A model generated the notes under the pieces. That model saw only the letters and a program-made list of their open reading frames with translations. It did no database searches and was not told the origin of the DNA. Below are positions 32,866 to 45,649 of a stretch of 64,000 bases of DNA, in pieces (positions within the stretch are counted from its first letter, which is position 1; every line of letters starts with the position of its first letter). Origin of the DNA: Cinnamomum chago (Eukaryota > Streptophyta > Magnoliopsida > Laurales > Lauraceae); assembly GCA_038049695.1 (NCBI GenBank), contig CP142452.1, positions 48,194,501 through 48,258,500 of the forward strand, read 5' to 3'. Made by a program: the position numbers and the translations under genes.

Positions 32866-35800
32866 TGTTAGACCCCAACCCAGACCAAGTAGATTAGTGT
32901 GCGATTAGTATGTGTTTAGTCCTAAGTGGGTTTAGTCGTTGTTGGGTTAGAAGTAATTAGTTTAGTCTTGGACATAGCTTTGGGAATTTTGAGAACGTTT
33001 AGTATTAGTCAGATACACTAAGGAAGGCCTGAGTGCACGTGTAAGCTTGGGAAGATCGTGTTGGTTTCCGTGTGATTGTGATTTTAATTTCATTCGAATG
33101 ATTTTTCTATGAGTTATAACTTTCGTTTTTAGCCCATTCATGTTTGAAGCCCAAAAACCCAAGTTTTGGCCCAAAGAGGGTAAAATTGTCTTTTATGCAC
33201 AAATCTGGACATAATTTTTGAGATCTCAAAACCATGTCAAAAATATATTTTTTGGAAACTAGATATTTCTAGGATCGTTTTATCCTTCTTCTTCGAAGTC
33301 ATCCGAGGTCCGCAAGATCGTGTTTTGGTCACTTCAAGATTCAGCTAGTTGGGGCCCATTGTCTTCACTTAGTCCCCCTCTCCGTCTCTTTTCATTCACT
33401 TTACCAATTCTCTGCAATTTCTGAACCTAGGGCAAGGAAAACCCTTTTCTCTTCCTCTTCAATTTCCTCTTGCATGAGCTAGCTAGAAGACTACAAATAG
33501 AATTCCAAGACCATCATCTTCTTCATCTCCTTGCAAGCTTTCCATTGATACCAATTTCTTGGAGTTTCTTATGGAACAAGCTCTACATTTTCTTCATTCC
33601 TTCTTGTGTGGCCATTTCTAGGTAAGAGCTTCAACCCATGTTTTTCATGAAGTATTTTGGTTCCTTAAAGATCATGTTTTTCATGTTTTCAAACCCTTTT
33701 GTCGAAATGGGTTCCTTGTTCCCATTTTGAGTGAGTTTGTGTGGTTTTCTTGGGTTTCCTTGTAGCATTGGATAGCTTGAGTGAAGTGCTTGAGAAGGAT
33801 TGTTAGCTTTGGTCAAGGCAAGTAATCTCTATAGGACCATTGTGCATGTGTATTTTAAGCTTCCTTGTTGTTTTAGAAATCTTGCATATAAATATGTTTA
33901 TAAGCTTCATGATCATGTTTTCCTTGGATTGAATGTTTGCAATTGGGAAAAATGTGTGTTTTGTCCCTTGGAGAGCATGTAGGCTCAGGGAGTGCTACTG
34001 GAATGAGGAACAAGAAGAAAGGAAGGAAGAAATGTAAAAATCTGAACTGGACTGCATTTTCCGGTGCAGTTCGGTCAGCCGTCGGTCGGCTGGCGGCTAG
34101 CCGAAATCCTAATTTCAGTTAACCGCGAGCTGACCGAGCTCGGCGGTTCCCTTCCCAGAGGCTAACATTGCGACCGTGGGTTACAGTCAGCCTGACGGTC
34201 AGCGAGCGACTAGCCGCCATACCCCATCTCGGCTAACCGCTGGCCAACCGGGCGTTGTCGGTTCCTTTTCCCGAGAGCAACATTTCAGACTGGGTTTCAG
34301 CGGTCAGCCCTACGGTCAGCTTACGGCTAACCGCCAAGTCCCAGTTCGGCTAACCGTAAGCTAACCGCAGTTAGTTGGGTTCCTTTTCCAGAGAGCTGCA
34401 CTGAACCTGGTTTTCCAGCGGTCAGCTTGTCGGTCAGCTGGTAGCTAGCTGCTAGACCCTAGCTCGGCTAGCCGACACTTGACTTCGAGGTGACCGAAAT
34501 TGACAAATTTCTTTTTTTTAAGAGTTTTTGCAAGAATGAAAACTAGAACATGTTAAGTGGCCTTTAGCCTGATATTATGCACTCGAAACCCGAGATGTCC
34601 TTGAACTTTTGGGGCACCAATTCTATTTTAATTCCAACATCTGGGTTTCGGCTGCACAATGATCAACCAAAGGTCCTTGCATGAGCTTGATTGGCTTTGT
34701 ATTCGTACTTTGGTTTCGATATAATGAATATCATCGTGTACTCGTTTTGAAGTTTAAGTACAAGCTCGTTTTGAAGACGTGTTTCAAAAAAAAGGGGATC
34801 ACTTCCTAAGCGTGTTATGCATATTAATTATGCCCTTACTAGTCGTGTTTACCGTGTTTTCATAAGTGATTTCCCCATTTTTATCTCGACATGTTTTGAT
34901 AGTGTTTCGCGTGTTTTGTGCATTCGTGAATTAAGTAACACCACTGAGCTTGGACTGCCCTTTCAGTTTGATCCACTGTCTGGGGGTCCTTAAACATGTG
35001 GACTATCTGCAGACTGGTCGTGTATTTATTACACATCGTGCGTGTCCGGTTCCGCGGCCGGAATTCCCGTCTTTGTGGGAAATCTTGTCGTGCTTATATT
35101 ATGTATATCGTGCTTGTCGTGCGTGCTTGCTCTTTTCATTGTATGAATGATAGAGAACGGATGGGCTCTTTGTGGATTATAACTATTCATGATATATTAT
35201 GTACCCATGCTAGTTTGTTTTAGTATCCCAGCTTGTTATGTATTATTGAAAGTGTATCTCAGACATTGTAGTATTTTAAATCAAGGATTTGCTTATATGT
35301 TTCTTAAACGTTATTGTTTCATGCTTGCACCTAAATTGATTACCTGCCAAACCGTTGTGTTTGACCCTTGTTTGTTGGTGCCCAGGTGCAGGAGACGTTG
35401 CCTTTGAGGAGGAGCGTCAGGAGGAGGCTTGTGAGCCAACCCCTGTGAGAGAGTGGCAGCCCGACGATATCATCTAGACGTCGGGCGGGTTCTTGAGTCT
35501 CGTCATCTTTTGTTGGGATTTCTTTTGTTATTTTGGAGAAGTGTATTGGCCTCTGTTGGCCTCTTATGGAATTGTAACAAAACTTAACTTACTTTGAATT
35601 AGTCTTATAACTTGAATATTAATGGGAATTTCATGTTTGCTTCTTTCTTTGATACTATGTCTTGTTATTATTTGTCATGGCACTTAAATATTTTATTGGT
35701 GTTCAGCTTGATGTGTTTTGCTACACGCTTCCGCATACTTGATCGTGTGAGTCAGATTCCGCGTGTCTTTGGGAATCCTCACCACGGGAACCTGTGGGAA

Positions 35801-35866
35801 AGTAAATTTCCAATGTAAACAATCAACACACGTCGCGGGCCCGAGGATCGTTCCAGGGTCACGACA
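32866..35866 (+). mobile_element. Tekay 3' LTR (subfamily A)
   Basis: Starts TGTTAGACCCC and ends GGGTCACGACA. It is collinear with the 5' LTR, with a NheI-core cassette at 34050-34500. It differs from the 5' copy by scattered substitutions and a few short length differences, including within the cassette and near 34755. Open frames at 34950-35400 recur in the 5' LTR and are not genes. Confidence 0.94.
34050..34500. repeat. Palindrome cassette, NheI-core type, 3' LTR copy
   Basis: Same four-unit arrangement as 27380-27815 with visibly more differences than the flanking LTR sequence, including one extra short GGTCAGC-type segment near 34190. Confidence 0.88.
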
Positions 35867-35871
35867 AAAAC

Positions 35872-36309
35872 CCCCCTTGATGAGCCTGGCCTGGATGCAT
35901 CAGAAGAAGAAAAGGAACTTTAGACCAAATGGGCCAAAGACGATGAGATGGCCAGATGCAACATTCCGGCATCCATGTCTAGTGTTTTGCAACACCAACA
36001 TCAATCCTATAAGACTACATACGATATTATATCGAACTTAAAGGAGATGTTTGCGGAATAGGGCTGGCCTGGTAGGCGGTAGATATGAGGGTGCTCATTA
36101 GCACCAAAATGGCTGAAGGTACATCAGTACAGGAACACATGTTGAAAATGATGGACTCATTAAATGAGTTAGATGTACTGGGAGCTACGATTGATGCAAA
36201 ATCGCAGGTCAACATAATCCTTGAGTCACTACTAGAGTCATCCAACAATTTCAAGGTTAATTATAATATGAATAAGATGAATCTGACTCTGGCAAAGCTG
36301 TCTAGCCAA
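35872..36309 (+). mobile_element. copia gag, middle part
   Basis: Gag homology resumes after the Tekay element: DASEEEKEL, then a VLQHQHQSYKTTYDI-like segment and MAEGTSVQEHMLKMMDSLNE with NELDVLGATIDA. This is the UBN2-type core of copia Gag. It stops at the solo LTR inserted at 36315. Confidence 0.87.
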
Positions 36310-38304
36310 CTGCCTGAAAGTTCATGCATAACAGATCTGAACTTGGACGTCCATGGCTGGTATGGTTTTTCAGAGCTTTTAAAACAAAACCAAATCTGAT
36401 CTGGCAGCCATGAAACATGCATAAAAACTCCATGAAATCATGATCAACATGTGTATAATGCAAGGAGATGATAGAGGACTAATACCTTGATGATATGAAT
36501 GCCTCAAATCTCTGAAAAGAAAGCCTTCAAAGGTCTGAACTCAGCCTGTAACCAGCAATGTATGTTGTAGGAATTTCTGCAATAGTTTCTCCTTTGATCT
36601 TCTCTTCTATTCCACAACCTAATCTGATTGGCTTTGATTGTTTGATCAGAATATGGATTCCAAGAAGGGTTTTCTAAATCTACAATTTGTGGAAAAGGCC
36701 CAGGACCTGATCTCCTCTCTCCAATGAAGAAGAAGAAGGCAGCAATGGGCTGGGCGTGAGTGTGCTTCTCTCTTTGGCAGCCAATGTGTTTCACGCCTAG
36801 GGTAGAATTCTATCCTTGCTTTCTATGTTGCACGCCCAAGGGTAGTTTCTCTCTATTTATAAAGATCACATTCCTTTTAAGAGTTCTCTTTCTAATAGGA
36901 ATGACAATCCCATAAAATAAGCAACCAGCTCCTTTAGTTGTGCAACACTTTCTAATTAAAGATACTAAAAATTAGTAAACTTTAATTATAGGAATTCTTA
37001 CCCAAAGAGGAGTTCTTCCTTCCAAGTAAAGATACCTAGTCAAACTTGGAAACCTCACACAAGTGGCTCCCCTTATGGCTGGCCCATAAGATAGATAAAC
37101 ACACCATGGCCCACTAGTTAATAATTTAGCTAGAGTTAAATTCATATATGCCATCAAAAGCCTATTTGAATTTAAACTCAAAATTATTCTTCCACAAAAT
37201 TAATTCAACCTCATTTCATTTAATTAAATTAGGAAACCATGCCAATATAGGAAAGTGGCTAGAAGAGGGACCAAAAGACATATTTGCCCTTGGCTCCCAA
37301 AATGACCAAAATGTCCATGCTAACCCCATAGCAACATTAAGATCATTTTAACCCTAACTCATTCCACTAAAGAGTTATGGTTGCACTCCAGGGACAAATA
37401 TTAAATTGCAAATAAAGCTCATCATAAACTGACGATTGTCTTTGACCTACCAAGTACAATGACCACAATGCCCCTCTATGTAACATCCATAATCAAGTAG
37501 GTTAACCGATGCACTATCTACCTTCTTGATTACATCTCATCCTTAGAACTTCATACCCTTGACTTAATCATCATCAGGATATCATTCTCTTGATCCAAGG
37601 AGCGACCCTCAAGTTCAATATCCATATGGAACTTCTATATACTAAGATCTTAGATTCTGATGATTAATTGGATAATTCCAAGGGGACGATCATTCCATCA
37701 CACGATGGCATAGATTCCATATTGTGTTTGCACGTCCTAACTAATCAAGCCCGAGTACCCAAAACACAGAGCTGTTGACCCATGAACAGGATCTCACCCA
37801 TAGTGAATTAAAGTACAAGAACTCGACTTCGCCAGTTCATCCACAAATGCTCAAGATTAAGAGCACTGGTCACTCAGTAGCAAGAGGTGAATTGATCTCT
37901 CTCTGTGATAGTACTATTTTAGAGATCACACCTACAAGTGGTCCTGTTCAATGCATGACACATGCACTAATGAGATAAATCCGGAAAAGCCTCCCGTGAC
38001 TTAGGTAAGTCACCCTGAATACAGGAGAGTATCTCATTATAACTTATACCAAGATGAAGTGCCCAACTCCATCTCTTAGTTATGAACAAGTTTATTGTTT
38101 CAAGTGTCCATGACTCAGACCTTACTGTGTGTAGCCACTACACACCCAAGTCATTACTAGAAAACAATGGGCCTTACACAACCATACATATACACAAGTA
38201 ATAAGAGAAAGATGTCATTCTATTAAATAACCAATAAATATCCAGTAACAGAGATGTGAGTGCAGTCAGTGGGCTTTAGGGCATACACCAATCCCAACAC
38301 TGCC
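36310..38304 (-). mobile_element. Solo copia LTR with CTGCC target duplication
   Basis: The LTR is 36315-38299 (1985 bp), minus orientation. On the minus strand it begins TGTTGGGATTGGTGTATGCC and ends GAACTTTCA. CTGCC is present at 36310-36314 and 38300-38304. The minus strand has a good TATA box, TATAAATAGAG (36851-36861). The start sequence is typical of a plant copia family different from the host. No coding region belongs to it. It has no palindrome cassette that I can see. Confidence 0.92.
36851..36861 (-). promoter_or_regulatory. TATA box of the solo copia LTR
   Basis: TATAAATAGAG on the minus strand, followed by GAGAAAC, is a strong plant TATA match about 1.4 kb from the LTR start. 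Confidence 0.65.
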
Positions 38305-38724
38305 CTAGTGACAGAAAAGTTAGATACCAAGTCGAAGCCGAAAGGCAAAGGGCGGAAAGGCAAAAGGAAATTAGTTCCGAAAGGTTCTAAGGTGGAGAAT
38401 GGTCCTAGTGGTGGCGTGGCCAAGGCTAAGGGTTCAGGGTCAAAAGGAAAGTGTTTCCATTGTCGTAAGATAGGACATTGGAAAAGGAATTGTCCAGAGT
38501 ATCTGTCTAAGAAGAAGACCTCAGGTATGATTGAGTCACTTATTTCTGAAGTTAGTTTTGCAATTGGTACTTCAAAATCTTGGTGTGTGGACTCCGGGGC
38601 AACTAATCACTTATGTAATTCGTTGCAGGGGTTCAGGGAAACCAGGAGGCTTAGTGACGAAGAAATCATTGTCAACCTAGGATCTGACGCTAAGGCAGAG
38701 GCTGTTTCAATGGGAGTTATTACT
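38305..38724 (+). mobile_element. copia gag end and protease start
   Basis: A basic Lys/Gly-rich stretch leads to a zinc knuckle CFHCRKIGHWKRNC (about 38454-38495). After it comes the protease active site in WCVDSGATNHLCNS (about 38580-38622), the usual copia wording. Homology stops at the solo LTR inserted at 38730 and the polyprotein continues at 42721. Confidence 0.9.
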
Positions 38725-40264
38725 TTATGTGTGAGAACCCGACCCCTAATCTTTTGGATTAGTGTTGTTTTATTTGTGGATTAGTTTCTTTTAGTGGGAT
38801 TAGTATTTGTTGGGTTGAGCTTGTGAGCTAGAATGGTTTTTCTCTAGTTTTGGGGAATTTTGAGGGCCTTTGTGATTGGTGGGACCCTTTGGGGGTTCTT
38901 TTAGTGACTTTGCACGAAGTTGGGAGATTATTCGAAATTCCTGATAATTATTTTCTTAGCCTCATTTGACTTATTTTGTTATTCTCTACAACTTTCGTGT
39001 TCACTCCGTACCCATTCGAAGCTCCGAAAATCAGTTTTTCCAGCCCTGAGGGCAAAATCGGTCTTTTCACATTAAATCTGGACCCAAATTTTGAGATATC
39101 AGAACCATGCGAAAACTATACTTTTTGAAAACTAGATTTTATGAGAAACATTTTTCTCTTCTTCGTCGATCGCATCCGAGGCCCACAAATAGATGTTTTA
39201 CCCTTTGGCAAGTTCTAAGTGTGATGGGGCCCACACCCACCCATTATAAGAGGACTCCACTCTCTCTTCTCCCTCATTTTCTCCACTCCATCGGCTGCAA
39301 CTTCCCAGCTACAGTGCCAGCAGCCCTTCTTCTTCTTTTCTTCCATTTCTCTTGCTCTAATGGAGCCTCCAAGCCACCAATCCAACGAGGGAACTCCGAC
39401 AACTTCTTCTCCTTCATCCCCTCTCTTGTTTGACACCATTTTCGTGGGAAACCAAGGTGGACAGCCCCTATTGCAAGCTTCTTCTTGTTGATTCATGACT
39501 CTAGAGGTAAAGACTCCTTCCCATTTACCTTTATTGTGCAATGGCTTTCCCTTAAGTTCTATTTCCTAGCTTGGTTTGAGCCCATTCCTTGTCCTTCATT
39601 GTTTGACCCATTTTAGGGTTTGTTTTGGGGTTTTTGTAGAGATTGTTGATCTTGAGCTTGAGAGGTGATTAGCGGCTTGATTTGCTAGATTGGAACCCAT
39701 GGCAAGTGGATGAATGGATGGTTTGAATGTTATTAAGTTTTATGAGAAAAACCTAAATCTTATTACTTGTTCTTGATAATGTGATATATGTTTCCACATA
39801 TGCTTCTTGTCATATTTCTATTGATTTCGGAAATGCATATTAATGGTTGTTTCTCTCTTGGAAATCTCTTGGAAATGTATGCATTTCATTTGGTCAAGGT
39901 TTGCTTATATGGTTTTATAATGAATGGGGTTGGTTTTCCATTCATGTTTATGTTTACTAGCTTGCATTGATTTGACATTGATGCTCATTTGAAGAGTTTT
40001 GCTAAATCATCTTTTGTTAAGGAAATGTGGATTAATAGTCTTGATTTATCTCTAGATTCTTGGCTCAAATGGACCCTTGTGTATATTGGGGATTCTTCCC
40101 TTTGTTTAATGTGAAATGAGAAGAAAGAGGTGTTTAGATTTAATTTGTAATGGAGTTTTGATGGGAGTTTTATTGTAGTTAAGATGTTGTTGAAGCAAGG
40201 AAAAACTCAGTTTGTTTATGTGTTGGAAGGAAAGGAAAAAGGGAGAAAAATCCAGTTCCCGAAC

Positions 40265-40320
40265 CTGCTTTACGCCCAGGTCCGATCGATCGGACGTGCA
40301 GGCCGATCGATCGGACTGTC
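40265..40320. repeat. Palindrome cassette, ClaI-core type
   Basis: GTCCGATCGATCGGAC at 40280-40295 is a perfect 16-bp palindrome. A second copy, CCGATCGATCGG at 40303-40314, is a perfect 12-bp palindrome, with CAGG just before each. This is the shortest cassette in the window and the only one with this core. Confidence 0.9.
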
Positions 40321-41599
40321 TTTAACTGTAAGGCTTTTCAGGTTGAGTCCAGTGAAATTAGATATTGTTTTTTTTTTCTTTTTTTGGAAACATTTGGGCT
40401 TTCTATGAGTCATAGGGGTATATACCTTAGTGTTAAGACTAATTGTACCCTAATCTAAGGTCTCTAAGACTAGGGAACTAAAAGAAAAGAATGGTGATGA
40501 TCTAGGCACTAATTCTTGGTTTTAGGTGGGACCCTGGCTACCCTTTTTGGACTGTTTGGACCATGTGTGAGAATGTCTTGAGCCGACACGCCTCACGGTT
40601 GGTTCGGTGGCATCGAAGTTCAATCCATTTCAATCTTGAACGGGATGGAACGACGCGATATCTTCTTTATATCTAAACACAAGTCTTTCCCTTGGTTATC
40701 GCGAATTCTATTCCTTTCGGTGACTGAATAGGTTGCTCGATGTTTCCGGATTAATGTCATGCCTAGGATGGACCGCTTATAGTCTCGATTTTTCTATTAG
40801 TACTACCCATAAGCTCATTTTAAGTTTTGGAAATAGTAAAAGTGCATAAGGAGCCCGGAATGTCTTCAAACTCAAGGAGTACCAAGTAAATATTGTAATC
40901 GACATACGGGACCCCTATTCACTTAAATAGATCTTGAAACCTATATTTTACCCGAAATTGTAGTAGTTCATTGTTTCACCTCATTTCCAAGATTTGCATT
41001 ACATGACTTGTTTTCCCGAAAGCATTGAAGTTACACTAGTAACAGTTATTGTCCCGAAATGTATTGCCCGACATGAAATGACAGTGTGCCCTTGAGCACC
41101 CCCGTTTTACCCGTCTATTTATTGTACTTGATTTACTTGTATATGTCCCGATTTGTTATTTGACCTATGAGTCGGCATCACTAAGCTTTGATAACCTTGT
41201 CGGTTTGATCCACCGACTTGGAGATCCCCCTCCCGTCCCGCTAGCTGCAGTTTGGATCCCGATACCCGGTTATTACCGTGGTCCCGTCCCGATACCCGGT
41301 TCGCTACCGTGGTCCCGTTCCCATATATTTATATTGTATATATGATTTTCGTTGAGTCTCCTCACCTTGTGTGACTGAGACCAACGTCCCGTTATACTCT
41401 TGTCACTTCGGTGATAGAGGACTTAGCTTTTTGTGATTGCCATCTTGCCAGTTCCCGATTCCTTGGATACCCGACACGTTTTATATTGCTTACTTGCTTT
41501 CCGATAAATGATTCGTTTCCTTTATGAAAGTTGTTATTTAAACAAGTGTTCATATTCTCCAATGTAAATTCAGTTATTATGATATTGTTTTCTGTTCTT

Positions 41600-42110
41600 T
41601 GTACACACACATGTTTTAAATGAATGCCGGTTGGGTGTACACCCATGCTTTTACATATGTTTCAAACGATCCATGATTTTGCTAGATTTACATGATTACA
41701 CATGTTTTAAATGAATACCCGAATTGTGAAATATCCATGCTTTGAAATATGTGTAAATGAATACTAGTTTTGTCAGATTTCTTTGGTTACACCGGTTTTA
41801 AATGAACACCCGGTTTGCTAAATATCCGTATTTTCACATATGTTTCAAATGGACATTGGTTTGCCAGACTGCTATGAATACCTGGTTTGTTGTATACTTA
41901 CGTTTTTACCTAAGTCTCAAATGAACGTTTGTTTTGTCAAACCACTATATTTATACATGTTTTAGACGAGCACCCGATTGTCAAAATCTATGTTTATAGA
42001 TGGTGTAAATGAACACATGTTTTATTAGATATTCATGTTTTACCCATGCTTGAAACGAATACATGTTTTGCCTGAGATCCACGATTTTGCACCCGTTTAA
42101 TTATATGCAG
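41600..42110 (+). repeat. Tandem array of about 90-bp units in the subfamily C LTR
   Basis: Diverged units share ACATATGTTTCAAATGAAC-like text, CCCGATTTGT-like text and ATATCCATGCTTT. Inverted, this is the array at 11990-12625. Confidence 0.7.
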
Positions 42111-42720
42111 CATTTGATCGAATAGCACGATTTATCATATGTTTTATTCTTCAGTATATTTATGATCTTTTCATCCACCTGCCAGACCGTCGTGTCTGAC
42201 CCACTACTTTTGGTACTCAAGTTCAGATTTCTTCGTCCCGAGATGAGTGCTTGGGTTGGCTGTGGAGCCATGTTTTGCAGGTTGTTTTGTCAGCTATGTC
42301 ATGTAGACATTGAGCTTGACATCAGAGCTACGTCATATTTGGGGTAGTGATTATAGCTTATTGTTGTATGGCTTTTATTAGCCCTTTTCTTGGGATTCTT
42401 AATTAATGTACATTGATAATTGTAACTTGAACATATATGGGAATGTAATATCCTGTTACTGTCAGCTCTGTAATTTATTGTGATGGTTTACTCCAGTCTG
42501 ATATGATTCTTGATATAATAGCTATATGCTAGAGGTTGAGTGCGACGCGGAATCCGATGGCCACGGACTCTGGGTCGTAGCACCACGAAAGCTTCCGCAA
42601 AATATTCAGAATGTAGTGGAATGTGTTGTCTTCACACACGTGGATCTTGGGAGAAAAATATATTTATGCTTAATCCCATTTCGCGCCCCCGATGTCTCGG
42701 AGTGGGGGCGTGACATTATG

Positions 42721-43740
42721 TTTTTTAAACAATAAATTGGTTTTGTCAGATACATTATATGTACCGTCTGTACGGCATAATTTAATTTCAGTTTCTAGTT
42801 TGGTGAATAACAATTATTCCATTACTTTTGGTACTGAAGTTGTCATAAAGAGGAATGGTACTTTTATATATTCTGGCGAGGTAACCAATAGGCTTTATTT
42901 ATTAACTCCCACAATGTATGAGATACATGATACTGAAACAATTAATAGACCATCATTGAAGAGGAAGTCACCTTCATCTAATCCAACAAAACTTTGGCAC
43001 TTGAGGCTAGGTCATATAAATCTAAATAGGATTGACAGGCTAGTCAAAGATGGTATCTTGCCTTCATTTGTGGTAGAACCAATGCCTATCAGCGAATCCT
43101 GTCTGGAAGGCAAAATGACCAAAAGACCCTTTTCATCTAAGGCCAATAGGGCCAAAGATTTATTGGAATTAGTGCATATTGACGTGTGTGGACCCATTAA
43201 TGTCTCGGCCAGAGGAGGATATTGGTATTTCATCACTTTCACAAATGATTACTCAAGATATGGATACATATACCTTATGCACCGCAAGTCCGAGGCTTTT
43301 GAAAAGTTCAAAGAGTTTCGAGCGGAAGCGGAAAAACAATAATGTAAGAGTATCAAGACTCTTCGATCAGATCGAGGAGGGGAATATATCTCTGCTGATT
43401 TTATGGGATACTTATCAGAAAATGGGATTCTATCCCAGTTGTCTGCTCCTGGTATGCCTCAACAGAATGGAGTAGCAGAAAGAAAGAACATGACTCTTTT
43501 AGATATGATTAGGTCTATGCTAAGTTTCTCAGGATTACCTATATCCTTTTGGGGATACGCCTTGGATACTGCAATGTACATACTAAATCTCGTACCATCT
43601 AAGTCTGTACCTAAGACTCCCCGGGAGTTGTGGTCTGGGCGAAAGCCTAGTCTACAACATTTACACATTTGGGGTTGTCCGGCACACGTGCTAAAGGTTA
43701 AGACGGATAAGTTGGAAATGAAGTAGGAAGTATGCACGTT
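42721..43740 (+). mobile_element. copia integrase region
   Basis: The part after protease (TLYVPSVRHNLISVSSLV) leads to the pre-integrase HHCC segment (LWHLRLGHINLNRIDRLV, SCLEGKMTKRPFSS) and the catalytic core ([48 protein letters not shown]). The C-terminal part has WGCPAHVLK. These motifs are those of Ty1/copia integrase. The region is a fossil with a few breaks. Confidence 0.9.
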
Positions 43741-44159
43741 TGTAGGATATCTTAATGGAACTAAAGGTTGGTTATTTTATAATCTTAGAGAGCAGAAAGT
43801 GCTGGTAAGCACTAATGCGGTTTTTCTGGAGGAAGATTATATGACTGACCGGAAATCTTTAGAAAATGTGATCTTGGAAGAAATTCAAGAGCAAACAATT
43901 CCAAATCCAAGTATGACCGAACCTGAGGAAGAAGCGCCCTTACCGGACCCAGTAGTTACACCAGTACCTCGTCGTAGTGGGAGGATTGTCAGACCCCCTG
44001 ACAGATTCTCGTTATTGGGAGAGTCTTTCGAGGCAGTCCCGGAAGAACAGGAACAAAATCCCTGTAACTATGATGAAGCAATTAATGACATAGATTCAGG
44101 GCGTTGGGAAGATGCTATGAAAGCTGAGATGGAGTCTATGTACTCCAATCAGCTCTAGA

Positions 44160-44880
44160 CACCTGTGGACTTGCCTGCCAATATGAAACCTATTGGGTGC
44201 AAGTGGGTCTACAAGAGAAAGAGAGGACCAGATGGTAGAGTGGAGACCTTTCAGGCCAGGCTTGTTGCGAAAGGGTATACTCAGAAAGAGGGTATCGATT
44301 ATGAGGAAACCTTCACGCCGGTAACCATGCTCAAGTCCATCAGGATACTCTTATCCATTGCGGCCCATCTCGATTATGAGATTTGGCAAATGGATGTCAA
44401 GACAGTTATTCTCAACGGCCATCTTGAGGAAGACATCTATATGGTGCAGCCAGACGATTTTGTAGCTAAAAACCAAGAGCAAAAAGTTCGCAAGCTGTAG
44501 AAGTCTATTTATGGACTGAAGCAGGCATCCCGAAGCTGGAACATCCGTTTTGACCAGGTAATATAGTCATTTGGTTTTTGTCAAAATCCGGATGAGTCAT
44601 GTGTGTACACGAAAAGTGAAGGTAATAAGGTAGTCTTTCTGGTTTTATATGTCGATGACATCCTACTCCTTGGGAAAGATGTGGGAATGTTGTCAACAGT
44701 GAAAGTTTGGTTGGCAAAGACTTTTTAAATGAAGGACTTGGGAGAAGCTAGCTACATCCTAGGGATCAAACTCCATCGAGACCGGAAAATAGGATGATTG
44801 GCTTATCCCAAGCTGCATACATTGATAAGGTACCGGTACGATTTGCTATGCAAGACTCCAAGAAGGGTATTACACCTTTT
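44160..44880 (+). mobile_element. copia reverse transcriptase region
   Basis: Motifs in order: IGCKWVYKRKRGPDG, ARLVAKGYTQKEGIDYEETF, IWQMDVKTVILNGHLEEDIY, then LYGLKQASRSW-like text and the catalytic box LYVDDILLLG near 44646. Upstream (43800-44160) is the usual Pro/Glu-rich linker with RRSGRIVRPPDRF. It is broken in several places. Confidence 0.9.
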
Positions 44881-45099
44881 AGGCATGGAGTGCACCTTTC
44901 CAAGGATTAGTGTCCTAAGACACCTGAGGAAAAGGAACAGATGAGGTCGATACCATACGCTTTGGTTGTTGGTAGCCCCATGTATGATATGCTGTGTACT
45001 AGACCGGATATCTGTCATGCAGTGGGCCTAGTCAGCAGATATCAGTCTAACCCAGGACCTGAACATTGGATTGCTGTAAAATGTCTTCTCAAAATACTT

Positions 45100-45635
45100 G
45101 AGAAGGACTAGAGATTACATGTTATTTTATGGCAGTGATGAGCTGATTCCAGTTGGATACACAGATTCTAACTTCATGTCAGATAAGGATTCCAGAAAAC
45201 CCACCTCTAGTTATGTATTTATGCTTGGTGGCGGAGCTATCAGCTAGAGGAGTATAAAACAGGAATGTACCGCTGATTCCACCTCGGAGGCTGAATATGT
45301 AGCGGCTTGTGAAGCAGCTAAGGAAGCAGTATGGCTCAAGAGATTCCTTATGGAACTTGGGGTGGTACCTTTGGCACGACAGCCGTTCACAGTTTACTGT
45401 GACAGCAGCGGAGCAGTCGCTCAGTCCAAGGAGCCCAGAAGCCATAAAAGCCAAAAGCATGTACAAAGGAAATATCATTTAGTCAGAGAGATTGTGCAGA
45501 GAGGTGATAATGCTATTATCAAGATAGCCTCTGCAGACAATTTGACAGATCCCTTTACTAAGCCATTGACTACCAAAGTCTTTAAGCAGTATGTTGACGG
45601 GAAGGGCATGAGATGCAACCCTGACTGGAATTGAG
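45100..45635 (+). mobile_element. copia RNase H region
   Basis: The segments STSEAEYVAACEAAKEAVWL, VYCDSSGAVAQSKEPRSHKS and HLVREIVQRGD followed by SADNLTDPFTKPL are the copia RNase H and polyprotein end. They run to within 15 bases of the polypurine tract. Confidence 0.9.
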
Positions 45636-45636
45636 C

Positions 45637-45649
45637 CCAAGTGGGACAT
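45637..45649 (+). promoter_or_regulatory. copia polypurine tract
   Basis: AAGTGGGACA-type tract (45639-45648) immediately before the 3' LTR, in the position and wording usual for plant copia elements. Confidence 0.8.

Larger units (their letters stand above)
26187..35871 (+). mobile_element. Tekay chromovirus with both LTRs, AAAAC target duplication
   Basis: The element spans 26192-35866, with AAAAC at 26187-26191 and 35867-35871. The 5' LTR (26192-29156, 2965 bp) and 3' LTR (32866-35866, 3001 bp) bracket a short internal region of 3.7 kb with protease, reverse transcriptase, RNase H, integrase and chromodomain. No Gag domain is recognisable. It is broken, with several breaks. LTRs agree at about 96-98% by eye outside the palindrome cassette, suggesting an insertion within the last few million years if usual plant rates apply. 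It lies in the gag of the copia element in the same orientation. Confidence 0.95.
38725..42720 (+). mobile_element. Solo LTR, Tekay-related subfamily C, with TTATG target duplication
   Basis: The LTR is 38730-42715 (3986 bp), plus orientation, beginning TGTGAGAACCCGACC and ending GGGGGCGTGACA. TTATG flanks it at 38725-38729 and 42716-42720. It is the same family as 11358-15567, including the 90-bp array (about 41600-42110). Its palindrome cassette is of a different type (ClaI core, 40280-40314). No internal region remains. Confidence 0.94.
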
